From contig QVOM02000126.1 of the NCBI GenBank assembly GCA_003586115.2, positions 10,072,642 to 10,136,641 of the forward strand: 64,000 nucleotides of DNA. Reading direction: 5' to 3'. The translations under genes were made by a program, and so were the position numbers. The notes beneath the pieces were generated by a model. The model saw nothing but the letters and a program-made list of their open reading frames with translations. It was not told where the DNA came from and did no database searches. Shown piece after piece: positions 18,981 to 29,149 of this stretch (its first letter is position 1; each line of letters opens with the position of its first letter). Source of the DNA: Salvator merianae (lineage: Eukaryota > Chordata > Lepidosauria > Squamata > Teiidae).

Positions 18981-21900
18981 GTGACTAATCACCCTTACTG
19001 TCAGAAAGGTTTTTCTTCTGATATCTAATCTGTATCTACTTCCTTGCAGTTTCATTCCATTGCTTCTACTCCTTCCTTTTGGTGAAAATGATAATAGGGC
19101 TGATCCCTCTGCAATGTGACAGCCCTTCAGATATTTGAAGATAACTATCATGTCTATTCTCAGTCTTCTCTTCTGCAGGCTAAATAGCTCCTTTAACAGC
19201 TCCTCATAGGACCCTCCTTTGAACTTGCTTCAGTTTGTCAATGTCTTTTTAAAACTGGGGTGCCCAGAACTGGACACAGAACTCTAGATGAGGTCTGACC
19301 AAGGTAGAGTCAAGAAGGATAATTACTTCTTGTGATGTAGACTCTATGCTCTTCCTAATACATCCCAGGATGGTGTTTGCCTTTTTTGCAGCTTCATCAC
19401 ACTGTTGACTTATATTCTGTCTATAGTCTGTGAGCACACCCAAGTCCTTTTCACATGTGCTACAGCTCAACCAGATTCCTCTCATTCTGTATTTGTTTTT
19501 TTAATTTATTTTTCTTATCCAGATGTAGGATTTTACATTTATCCCTGTTAAATATCATCCTGTTAATTTCAGTCCACTGCTCAAACTTGTGTAAATTATT
19601 TAACACATTTTATACCACTTTCCATTTTAAAAAAATCTCAAAATATTAAAAACAAGGGGGGGACTCTCTCTCTTCTTTACAGCTAACAACCCATCCTAGC
19701 TTTGTGTCATCTGCAAATTTGATCAGCATCCCCCCCTCAACTTCATCCTGGTCACTTATAAAAATGTTGAACACCACTGGGACCAGGACAGAACCTTGTG
19801 GCACCCCACTCAAGACATTCTTCCACCTGGACATGAAGCCATTAATGACCACTCTTGGAGTAGATCATTGAGTCAGTTATAAATCCACCTAACAGCTGCC
19901 TTGATGATCCCATATTTGATAAACTTTTTCGTAAAGATGGTATGAGACATTTTGTCAAATGCCTTGCTGAAGTCAAGATATATCTATTGCATTTCCCTGA
20001 TCAACCCAGGCAATGACTCTGTCATAAAAGAAAATGAGATTAGTCTGGCATGACTTGTTTGTTACAAATCCATGCTGATTCTGGTTAATTACTGCATTCC
20101 CATCTAAGTGCTCACATGCATGCTGTTAATAATCTGTTCAAGGATCCTTCTCAGTATTGATGTCAGGCTCACAGGCCTGTAGTTTCCTGGGTTCACCTTC
20201 TTCACTTTCTTGAATATAGGAACAACATTTGCCTTTCTCCAATCTTCTGGAACTTCTCCTGTTCTCCAGAAATTCTCAGAGATCACAGAGAGTGGTTCTG
20301 CAATTATCTCTACTAGTTCCTTCAGCATCTTAAGATGTAACTCATTTCAGCCTGGAGATTTGAATTCATTTGAGTTAGCTAAGTGTTCCCTCACCTTCTC
20401 CTTGCCCATCCAGTGCCTTGATTCTCTTATTCCCTCAATGGCACAATGAAGGCCAGCTGATGTTTCTTTTCCTTCCTGAGATACAAAATAGGAGTTCAGA
20501 AGTTTTGCTTTCTCAATGGCACTTTCGACCAATTCACCAATCCCTCCCTGTAAAAGTCCTACAACATCTTTGACTTTTCTTTTGCTTCTGACATGCCCCC
20601 CCCCCCAAAAAAACCATTTTATTGCTTTTGGCATCTCTTGCAAGCCTCAATTCATTCTGAGCTTTAGCCTCTCTGATACTTATCCTGCAAATTCTGCAGA
20701 CTGCATTATACTCTTCTCTAGATATGCCCCCCTCCTTTCATTTCTTAAACATTTCCTTTTATTTTTTCTTTTTAGCAAGTTCTTAAGTTCTGTGTTCATC
20801 CACCCTGGTCTCTTTAAATGCTGCCAATTCTTCTTTTAGGAATTATTAAAGATTGTGCCTCCAGAATCACTTTTCATAAAAATTCCCATCTTTTTTGGAC
20901 ATTTCTGTCCTTCAGGACATCCAGCCAATGGATCCTCCCTACCCTCCTTCTGAGTCCATCAGAATCTGCTCTTCTGAAGTCCAATCCTGAAGTCTAAGTC
21001 CTCTTAGGTCTCCCTCCCTTTATTAAACTAAATTCAAGGATAGTGTGGTCCAGGGTCCCAGTCACCTTTACTTCCTCAACCATTTCCTCCCAGTTGTTAA
21101 GAATTAGGTCCAGGATAGCAGATCCCCTTGTTTTTTCCTCCAACTTTTGGCAGATGACGTTGTCCACAAGAGAGGATAAGAATTTATTAGATCTGTGACT
21201 TTTGGCTGAGATAGATTCTCAATGAATGTCCAGATAATTAAAATCTCCCACAATCACTATGTCATGCTTTCTTGAGAGTTGAGTTTAGCCGTCTGGTATA
21301 GAAAGAGTTCTTTCATATCTTCCCTCTGTCCAGGCAGTCTATAATAAACTCCTGCAATAGCATCCTTTCTGTTGCTCTCTCCTTGTATTCTCACCCAAAT
21401 AGTTTCTACAGGGCTTCCATTCTGTGGAACTTCAAACTCTGTGGAGGCATATGCCCTCCTTACATATACTGCAATACCACCTCCCTTTTTGTTAAGCCTG
21501 GTTTTTTTTAAGATAAGTTATAACCTTTGAGCTCTGAGCTCCAATCACATGTATCATCCCACCAAGTTTCAGTGATGCCTATAACATATTTATCTTCCTG
21601 CGTTGGGATCTCCAGTTCTCCTTGTTTGTTTCCCATGCTTTGTGCATTGGTATAGAAACATCTTAGTTGTGACAGTACTCCTTAAAAGCTTGACTCCTCA
21701 AGTTTCCTTCCAGTCTTTTCCTGTGTAGCATGTAGCAAGGTGCCCACCAAGTATGTCCTTTCCTGTCTTTGTAAGATGCAGCCTATCTCTTACAAGGAGT
21801 CCTTCATATACGTAGCTCACTCCATGGTCTAGAAATCCAGAACCTTGCTGATAGCACCATTAACATAGCCAGTTGTTCACCTCTAGAATCCTCTTCCATC

Positions 21901-22058
21901 TTCTTGTTTCTAGACCATGGAGTGAGCTAGAGGATAGATGAGAAGACTACCCGTGCTCCCAGTTCCTTCACTTTCCTGCCAAGGTCATGGAAGTCTGTGG
22001 ATTGCTGCAGAGTCCCTCCTTACAATGTCATGTATTGGTAGGAATGAACAGTAGTCTG

Positions 22059-22414
22059 TGTCAAGTATTGAAAGAGTTAAGTCAGGAACAAAGAGTCACA
22101 ATGAGTCAGCATTTCTTGACACAGAGATTTACGATGTTGTTTTCATAACTCTAGCTGACAGTTGATGACAGTTGATGACGTCATTTGGAATGTTCATGTC
22201 TTGTGTGTGTGCTGTATAAGAAAAACCGTTAGTACTTGTTTGACTAGTGAGGTAGAAGGAGTATGAGAGTTTTTCTCTCTCTGTAGATAACTGTAAATAA
22301 AGTTTATTAAATGAAAGTATCTAGTCTCTAGATTTATTTGTCTATCTGACTACTAGCTGAGCTTGACTAGTGATCTGACTCCAGGCCAAATTCCACTATA
22401 TATACCCCCTGTCA
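22059..22414 (+). repeat. 5' LTR of the copia element
   Basis: It begins TGTCAAGTATTG and ends CCCCCTGTCA (TG..CA ends). It differs from the 3' LTR at four substitutions, with no indel. It carries an AP-1-type TGAGTCA (22102-22108), a CRE TGACGTCA (22176-22183), a TATA-like TATAAG (22215-22220) and AATAAA (22296-22301), in the order expected for U3 then R. Confidence 0.95.
22102..22301 (+). promoter_or_regulatory. LTR promoter elements and polyadenylation signal
   Basis: TGAGTCA at 22102 and the perfect palindrome TGACGTCA at 22176 match AP-1 and ATF/CREB sites. TATAAG is 32 bases downstream of the CRE, and AATAAA follows about 76 bases later. The 3' LTR has the same sites (CRE at 25304-25311). 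Sites are seen; activity is inferred. Confidence 0.55.
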
Positions 22415-22430
22415 GGTTATGAGGCCCAGC
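22415..22430 (+). other. Primer binding site, tRNA-iMet anticodon-region type
   Basis: The 16 bases directly after the 5' LTR, GGTTATGAGGCCCAGC, match the complement of the anticodon stem-loop region of vertebrate initiator tRNA-Met (GGTTATGGGCCCAGC) with one extra A. Drosophila copia is known to be primed by a 5' half of the same tRNA rather than by its 3' end. The use of this primer here is inferred from the match and position. Confidence 0.75.
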
Positions 22431-22593
22431 TGCGGTGGCTGTGAGGCAGACCCGTGTGATAGCTCATATGCTTGTTAGTCTGCAGACAAATAATCCGTCT
22501 CAAGAAGAGAAAAGAGACTGTGTTGAGTAGTTGAAGCGGCATTGTTTAAAGTAAGGAATCCGGTGTTAGAAGGGAGAAAGAGCCTATCCGTTT

Positions 22594-23436
22594 GTGGAAA
22601 TGGCTGCCCATACTGCTCCGGTTTTACAGCAGCAATTTGAAAAGCTGAATGACCGCAATTACCTCATCTGGTCAGAACGTATGAAAGCTGTTTTAATTAA
22701 AGAGAATCTTTATGATTCCTGTATTACTTTGCCAGCTGTTGATAGTGCTAATGAAAGGCAAAGAGACAGAAAAGCTCGAGCCACACTTATCCTTGGTCTA
22801 GAAAGCTCGCAGTTGATGTCTGTAAGACATCTAGAAAACGCTAAAGAAATTTGGGACACTCTACGGCAAACTTATCAGCGTATTTCTGCTGGAAGCAAGA
22901 TGCTGTTAACCAGAAAGTTATATAACCTAAAATTGAAACCGGATGGCTGTTTAAATAGCCATATTAATGAGATGAGAATGATTTTTGCTGATTTAGCTGA
23001 CAGAGGTCTGAAGTATGAAGAGGCTCACCGTGCTTACAAACTATTGTCTTCATTACCTAAAACTTATGATGCAGTTGTAGACTCTTTTCAAGGAATTGAT
23101 GAAGACAGATTAAATTTTTCCTTAGTAGTCACACGTTTACAAGAGTGGACTGAGCAAAAGAAACTAACACGACAAGAAGAAGTTGCGTCAGACAGGGCAG
23201 TAAACATAAAATCTGAATCTTTGAGTGCCTTGGCAGTAAAAAAGTGCCACTTCTGTCATAGGAAAGGACATCTTATTAAAGACTGTTGGAAACGCAATCA
23301 TCAGGTGTCCATTTCTCGTCAGAAAGAGAGCAGTAAGTGGTATGCTGACAATTATAATGCTTCTGATAAGCGACACAACAGTTCGACTGCTTTGCTAATG
23401 GCAGTCAGTAAGAAGAATTCGGCCAATCCCGTGTGA
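22594..23436 (+). CDS. Copia Gag polyprotein region
   Basis: The 280-residue Gag starts at the first ATG of the frame, 163 bases after the PBS. Residues about 14-34 (FEKLNDRNYLIWSERMKAVL) match the N-terminal Gag motif of copia elements, in which a conserved Asn-Tyr precedes a Trp. The mid-region (about 60-190) is the helical UBN2-like Gag domain. A CX2CX4HX4C zinc knuckle lies at C218, C221, H226 and C231. Gag would assemble the particle and bind the RNA. The frame ends in TGA, after which the same frame continues as protease. No other stops or frameshifts are visible, so this part is intact. Confidence 0.9.
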   Translation: MEMAAHTAPVLQQQFEKLNDRNYLIWSERMKAVLIKENLYDSCITLPAVDSANERQRDRKARATLILGLESSQLMSVRHLENAKEIWDTLRQTYQRISAGSKMLLTRKLYNLKLKPDGCLNSHINEMRMIFADLADRGLKYEEAHRAYKLLSSLPKTYDAVVDSFQGIDEDRLNFSLVVTRLQEWTEQKKLTRQEEVASDRAVNIKSESLSALAVKKCHFCHRKGHLIKDCWKRNHQVSISRQKESSKWYADNYNASDKRHNSSTALLMAVSKKNSANPV

Positions 23437-25095
23437 TACGTGGACAGCGGAAGCTGTGAACATTTTTCATCCAGAAGGGACAATTTAACTGACATTCACC
23501 AGATTGAGGCGAGAGATGTAAAGCTAGCTGATGAACATACCTGCACTGTCCATGAAGCGGGAAACGCTTACATTTCTCAAATGAATGCTTCTATTAGTAA
23601 TGTTATTGTAGCTGACAATTTAAAGTATTCACTGTTGAGTGTGTCTAGACTCACAAGTGAAGGGTATAGAGTGCTCTTTCATGGGGAGGTTTGTCTAATT
23701 TCTGAAAATGGCAAACTATATGGAAAGGCAATTAAAGAAAATGGTCTATACAGATTGATAGACATATCTGATAGTGAAGAAGATGCTATAAATTGTATTT
23801 CGAATAAACCTTTGCATAATTCTTGCATCCATTATTACCATAGACTTCTCGGACATTGTTCTTTCTCCAGAGTAAAATATATGGCTCAACTATCTAATAT
23901 TGAAATTAAACCTTGTGACAAATATCTAGAATGTAGAGTTTGTGCAGAAACCAAGGTAAAAGCTTTTCCTATAGCCAAATACAGTGATAGGAGATCAACG
24001 AAACCTTTTCAATTAGTCCATACAGATGTTGCTGGTCCATTCAGCCCAAGTCAGGGAGGCCATAAATGGATTATGGTAATTATTGATGATTACAGCAGAT
24101 TTACATACGCATATTTACTTAAGTCAAAGGCTCAGGTGTATGATAAAATGAAGGACTGGCTGAACATGATTTCTACCCAATTTGGTTGTACAGTGCAGAA
24201 GGTACAGTCTGATAGAGGAGAAATGATGTCTAAGGCTATAGCAGATTTGTTTAGAACACGAGGCATTATACATAGAAAGACCAATCCGTACTGTTCAGCT
24301 GAAAATGGTGTAGCTGAACGACGAATTGGATTAATTCAAGAAATGTACAGAGCCATGTTATCTGATGCTAAAATGTCACATTATTTCTGGGGAGAAGCAG
24401 TAGCTACTAGTGCTTATGTTTTGAACCAAATATATTCTTCTACTGTTGGTAACACTCCATATTTTATGTTATATGGTAAAGAACCTGACGTAAAGCACAT
24501 GAGGATCTTTGGCTCATATGCTCATGTACTAATACCCAGGACACAAAGAAAAAAGAGAGACAAAATTTCACAGAGGTTACGTTTTGTTGGGTATGAAGAA
24601 AATACAAAGGGGTATCATTTCTCTCTGAGTTATGGTAAAGTAGTGGTGTCAAGGAGTGCAAACTTTGAGATTCACTCAGATTGGGCTAATATACATGTTA
24701 ATAGTGATGTTTTCTATTACATATGGGGAAAGGAAGGGACTGATGCTAACGTTACAGGTAGGAATGTGCCTGAATACAAAATAAAATGGGAAGATTATCG
24801 CAGTTCCACATCTTTTTCCAGTGCCACATCTCCCTCCTCTAGTAGCACAGAGACTGAGCCCAGCTCAGAAGATGAACCTTCTATTTCTTCTCAAGCTCAA
24901 CCCACTACTGTAGATAAGGAAGAGTTAGTGCCAAGGAGATCTGAACGAACAACTAAAGGTATTCCTCCAGAAAGATTTCAGATTGGTCAAGTAAGTATTG
25001 TAGATAGTCAGGAGCAATGGTCTGAGCCAAATAATTATAAAGAAGTAATGACCAGACCAGAAAAAGAAAAACAAGAATGGATACAAGCTATGTAA
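23437..25095 (+). pseudogene. Copia Pol remnant: protease, integrase, start of RT
   Basis: In frame with Gag after TGA. The aspartic protease active site D-S-G starts three codons after the TGA (Asp at 23443). The pre-integrase HHCC region spans about 23827-23960 (YHRLLGH, CRVCAETK). The integrase core has HTDVAGP (about 24019), QSDRGE (about 24208) and ENGVAERR (about 24301), giving D, D and E. I count 34 residues between the second D and the E, against 35 usual. The integrase C-terminal KGYHFSLSYGKVVVS follows (about 24610). The frame ends at TAA just after WIQAM, the first RT residues. RT motifs and RNase H are missing, so the polyprotein is non-functional as it stands. Confidence 0.9.
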
Positions 25096-25176
25096 AAGGA
25101 ATTTGATTCTCTATTGAACAGTTTGTAGAAATGCTTGGTCTATTTACAATGTAAAGAATTGTGATCTTATGTTCCT

Positions 25177-25186
25177 GAAGAAGGGA
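25177..25186 (+). other. Polypurine tract of the copia element
   Basis: GAAGAAGGGA lies directly against the 3' LTR, the position of the plus-strand primer in LTR retrotransposons. Confidence 0.8.
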
Positions 25187-25542
25187 TGTCAAGTATTGAA
25201 AGAGTTAAGTCAGGAACAAAGAGTCACAATGAGTCAGCATTTCATGACACAGAGATTTACGATGTTGTTTTCATAACTCTAGCTGACAGTTGATGACAGT
25301 TGATGACGTCATTTGGAATGTTCATGTCTTGTGTGTGTGCCGTATAAGAAAAACCGTTAGTACTTGTTTGACTAGTGAGGTAGAAGGAGTATGAGAGTTT
25401 TTCTCTCTCTGTAGATAACTGTAAATAAAGTTTATTAAATGAAAGTATCTAGTCTCTAGATTTATTTGTCTATCTGACTACTAGCTGAGCTTGACTAGTG
25501 ATCTGACTCCAGGCCAAATTCCGCTATATATACTCCCTGTCA
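25187..25542 (+). repeat. 3' LTR of the copia element
   Basis: 356 bp, aligned end to end with the 5' LTR without gaps. Differences are at 25243 (A for T), 25341 (C for T), 25523 (G for A) and 25534 (T for C). Followed by the GTCTG target duplication. Confidence 0.95.
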
Positions 25543-25552
25543 GTCTGTAGGA

Positions 25553-26050
25553 CTATTGGTCACATCTTTGATTTGTACACCTGGAAGACACCTCTCGTGA
25601 GGTCATGTCAGGTCTGCACACAACTGCCTCTGTTCTTCTCCATAAGGAGTCCCCCACATCACTCACAACTCTCCATTTTCTCCATTCAAGAGGTATCTGA
25701 GTGTTTACAGGATTGTCCTCTATGGACACGGTTGTCAAATCTTTATGCATCTCCTCATGGTATCCTGCATAAAAGCTTGGTATCAGTTCTAGAGTTGTAC
25801 AGGTGCTGACTGCCTCCTGATCCTTCTGCTTTAGGTCACATGCTTCCATTCTTCTTCTACTCCTCCTTCTGTTGGTTCTCTGAGATTTTCTTTTTCTTTG
25901 ATCATTCTGAGAAGCCCCATCTGTCCTTTCCCTGACAAGCTTCAAAGCAGCCCCTCTCTCCTCAAAGACTCACACATTTTTTTCTGGAAGGGACATGAGC
26001 TTGCATTTGTGGCAAATGTTGCTTAGAGTCCCTTCTGGTAAGAATGCAAG
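25553..26050 (-). pseudogene. CR1-A ORF1-like remnant
   Basis: The minus frame 25553-25945 is rich in Arg, Lys, Glu and Ser, and upstream of it is a CHKCKLM motif (about 26001-26016) like the Cys-containing start of CR1 ORF1 proteins. ORF1 proteins bind the LINE RNA. Frame breaks separate the two pieces. The assignment rests on position relative to ORF2 as much as on sequence. Confidence 0.5.
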
Positions 26051-26345
26051 CATACTACATCCATTATGGAGCACTACAAGGATCCTTTCTTTTTTCATGC
26101 TGCTTAGAGTCAATTGGTGTCCTCTTATGAAACTACTAAACAGCCCAGAATCTTTCCAATGCTCTTCAGTGTCATGGTGACACTCCAGTTCCTCCCAGAA
26201 AGCACTGAGAATGTGCAAACTATCCACTGGAGTTCACATTCCTGGTTCCTTGGTTCCACCAATCAGTTGAAACCCAACTACCTTCTTGCCCATGATGACT
26301 TTTTGCTCCTCCCAGAATGCACTGGGAATATGCAAATTATCCCCA

Positions 26346-26689
26346 GAGCTCAGATGTTGTTAAACAACTGCCAAGTTTGTGTAGATATTACACAATCTCC
26401 TGTTGATGTAATGTATATGCTGACAATAGTTTGCATAATGTTTGTACAAACTGTATTAGTGTGAACGAGCAATTTGGACTTAGGTTTTGGACTCGTACTC
26501 AGGTTCTTGGCAGAGACAGCTCCAGATCTGAGGAGAACCATAGTAAAAGGATTCTCTGGTAGATCCCCCTCCCCTCATAGTTTCAATCTGGAGGAAACAG
26601 CAAGCAACCATTTTAACCTCCCACAGTGCCTGGGAGATTGTACAGAATCAACTGTGGGAAATCAACATGGCTGCTCTTTTTGTCCGTAT
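26346..26689. other. Unassigned, possibly CR1 5'UTR continuation
   Basis: No domain is recognised. A 259-codon forward ORF (26474-27253) runs through this stretch and through the MITE at 26690-26861, so it is not a gene. Confidence 0.4.
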
Positions 26690-26861
26690 CAGTGGCGGCT
26701 CCTAGCTTTAAGCACAAGTGATTGTAGGCATGGGCCGGACAATCTCTGGTCACAGGGATACGCGCTTTTCCTTGACACACCAATGCAAGAGCGACCCGGG
26801 CGGAGTCAATGTTTTCACAGCCAGCGATCACCCAGTCTATATCTGTTACAAGCCACCACTG
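26690..26861. mobile_element. hAT-like MITE (FB-H)
   Basis: The termini CAGTGGCGGCT and AGCCACCACTG are inverted. The flanking octamers GTCCGTAT and GGACATAT match at only 5 of 8, as for an old duplication. The interior is diverged from the 16889 copy. Confidence 0.65.
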
Positions 26862-28109
26862 GGACATATGTAACACAGCGCTTTGTTTTGCTTTTAATGC
26901 CTCACTATAGAGAGCAATTTAGTACATGGCGGACCCACAGACTGGGTCCCTCAGTATCTGCCAAAACATTCCAGGATGCTGGACCCCCTTGCACCTACCT
27001 AAGCATGAGGGATGCTGAAATCAGCTCTGGTTTGCTGTTCCCAGCACCTCAGTTATTTCTTATTTCAGTCCCACACATGTGCACTGGTTCATGTCTGTTC
27101 ACACATGCACCAACCCAGAGAGTGAACAGACCTCAGCATCACCTATCCCTACTTCTAATCAAGCCAGGTGGCTTAACTCAAAGCAGGGGAAGATTGCAGA
27201 AAGCGGGCGTGTCACCCAACCAAATCAAACCAAAGAAGTTCTGTCCCTGCTAAACTAAACTCATGCAGACACTTAATACTTCTAAATCTTCAACCCCACT
27301 AGGCTGTGAAACGCCAAGGCAAGCTTCCCGTCTCTTGACAAACGTGCTGACTGGGCTGAAGGGAAAAGAAGTAATACAGTATGTTTATAATAAATGACTT
27401 CTTTCCTTTTCTAGCTTGTTGAGCAACTTGCTTTACTAATTGAGAAAAAGTTTAATGAATTTTGGGTCCCTCCACCGCCCAAAAAGTAATTACTTGAGGT
27501 TACCAATGTACTCATTTGAAAAATTCATTAGATTTCTGTTTTCATGTAAATACTTCTGCCAAATTGCATTAATAAAGCCGGGCCTATTAGGGTTCATGGT
27601 TCACATAGTATCTGAAAAGGAATAATTGTATAACTGCTCAGTGAAAACAAAGTAAATGTTCCTCTTGAGCTTCTGCAATTAAAAAATGGGAAATTAGAAC
27701 TATTCAGGCTCAAAAATGCAAATATGGCATGTTTCCCACCAGCAGGAAAAATAAAATGATAATATGCATCAATTGATGCAAACAGCCTTGCATTTTTCTT
27801 TGAAATGCTGCCCTTTGTAAATTGTTAGGACTTTTAGATTTGAACAATTTAAATACATCTTTTTTTAAGCCAAACTCACATATGGTGACAATTTAACACA
27901 GCAGGATTGTGGAAACACATTCATCTGGAATATTTCTCTATGCAAGTCACACCGAAATATATGAGAATTCCTCCAGAGCATTTCTGATACAATCCTGCTT
28001 GTGAATTTCATCTGACTGCTCATAGCACCCAGATGCTTGCTCTCTGAGGATATCACTAGATGCCTTGAGACAGAAAAGCTGGGGATGATTAGATTTGGAT
28101 CCAAAATGA
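26862..28109. other. Intergenic, unassigned
   Basis: No gene is recognised. AT-rich sequence from 27400 onward, without long ORFs. Confidence 0.5.
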
Positions 28110-28176
28110 CTGAACTAGCTGGGGCAATTGGGAATTAGAGTCCATAACATCTGGAAGCTGATACCAGGTGAATAAA

Positions 28177-28312
28177 AGCAGCAGCGGCCCGTGCCTTTAA
28201 GGGTGGGTGTTCACACTAGGCGACCTGCTGTGTCACTACGGAGGCACGGAGGCCCCACGAACGGCCATGGCACTCGTGCGAACACCCGCCCTTAAAGGCA
28301 CGGGCTGCTGCT
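28177..28312. mobile_element. hAT-like MITE (FB-H), strong palindrome
   Basis: GCAGCGGCCCGTGCCTTTAAG (28180 on) is complemented by CTTAAAGGCACGGGCTGCTG (to 28310). GGGTGGGTGTTC pairs with GAACACCCGCCC. The heptamer GAATAAA occurs on both sides (28170-28176 and 28313-28319). Confidence 0.75.
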
Positions 28313-28599
28313 GAATAAAGGCTAATCTAGTTCCACAGTTCTAACCATATTCTGCCTATTGTGATCTTCCTAATATATTCTCTGTGCATATTACCAGACA
28401 TATGTTTTGCCTTTGCCACTGCAAAACCAAAAAATCTTTTGCAGATAACCAATCACCTACCAACCAGCAGTACTGCAATATTAAGAATTTGATTCAGGCC
28501 CACTTCCAATGAGCATCTTCTTCCCAAAGTACAGGTTCTGTGCCTAAGGATCACCAAAACTGTAATACTTTTGCATTCACGCCTAAGTTCAAAGTACAG

Positions 28600-28806
28600 A
28601 CTGTGTTCCCACTTAAGTTTTAATCCAGCTTCAGTCCACCTTCAGAGCTGAATGCAAAATGACTAATCATTTCCCCATTATCTAACCCAAAGGTGGATTT
28701 TCTGAGTTAGAGAAAGCCAAAAGCAAACAACTTGTCACTTTCCCAATGCATTATCTCACTATGAAAGTGTACTGAAGCCGGATTAAAATGTAGGTGTGAA
28801 CACAGG
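28600..28806. mobile_element. Fold-back MITE FB-D, copy 1
   Basis: CACTTAAGTTTTAATCCAGC, then TTCAGTCCACC at the left, pairs with GTACTGAAGCCGGATTAAAA, then TGTAGGTGTG at the right. Interior text (ATCATTTCCCC, GGTGGATTTTCTGAGTTAG) is shared with the copies at 30203, 31895 and 41211. Confidence 0.8.
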
Positions 28807-28854
28807 ATTGGTGAAAGCTCCATAAGATTCAAATCCAATTCCCCTAACTTTGCT

Positions 28855-28858
<4 letters not shown>

Positions 28859-28885
<27 letters not shown>

Positions 28886-28886
28886 C
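28859..28886 (+). repeat. (AT)n microsatellite
   Basis: About 13 TA dinucleotides in a row. Confidence 0.95.
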
Positions 28887-29149
28887 TGTATACACATAGA
28901 GAAGATTCAGTTGGATATTTGGCTGTGGAATTAGTGTTGGTCATTTAATCCATATTTACTATTTCTGAGTCAGAAATGCTAGGTTTACAAACCTGCTGCC
29001 AACAAGTTGTGTTTGTTATCTGAATAGCCCTTAAGAGTGTGTAAAATGCTGTTTCATACTACACTGTTAAGGATTAAACACAGGGACACTTCCAACAAGC
29101 AACCACTTCTCAGAGTGCACAGTCTGTGCCTAAAGATAACAAAATTTTA

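Larger units (their letters stand above)
22059..25542 (+). mobile_element. Ty1/copia LTR retrotransposon, RT-RNase H deleted
   Basis: Two 356-bp direct LTRs bound a 2,772-bp interior. The target duplication GTCTG (22054-22058 and 25543-25547) is perfect. The gene order, gag, protease, integrase and then the start of RT, is the copia (Pseudoviridae) order, not gypsy. Only about 25 residues of RT remain before a short non-coding stretch and the 3' LTR. The element therefore cannot make its own RT and would need one supplied in trans. Breaks seen: TGA at 23434-23436 between gag and pol, TAA at 25093-25095, and the RT-RNase H loss. It is inserted in an old minus-strand CR1-A. Confidence 0.95.
18477..26345 (-). 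mobile_element. Nearly full-length CR1-A LINE, nested host of a SINE and the copia element
   Basis: The 3' tail ATAGAATCATAGAGTTAG is at 18510-18530, with a second tail copy just before. Going right on the minus strand come ORF2 C-terminus and RT (18852-20640: FADDTKLGW at 19646-19852, FKKVKKVNPGNYRPVSLTS at 20104-20328, EFKSPG near 20350) and the endonuclease part with many stops (20900-22050). Beyond the copia insert, ORF1-like sequence occupies 25553-25945 and a Cys motif (CHKCKLM) is at about 26001-26016. A 5'UTR-like stretch (26100-26345) has two imperfect copies of CTCCCAGAATGCACTGGGAATATGC. Without the copia and the SINE it is about 4 kb, near the usual CR1 length. An L2-like scrap sits at about 19590-19655. 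It is dead. Confidence 0.8.

Noticed and set aside
18852..19151. Arg/Gly-rich minus ORF
   Set aside because: It translates the CTT/CTC microsatellite of a SINE fused to CR1 sequence.
22059..25542. Endogenous retrovirus
   Set aside because: Integrase precedes RT, there is no envelope-like ORF, and the Gag is of copia type, so it is Ty1/copia rather than a retrovirus or gypsy element.
26474..27253. 259-codon forward ORF
   Set aside because: It runs through a hAT-like MITE and unassigned DNA and has no domain, Kozak context or splice framing.
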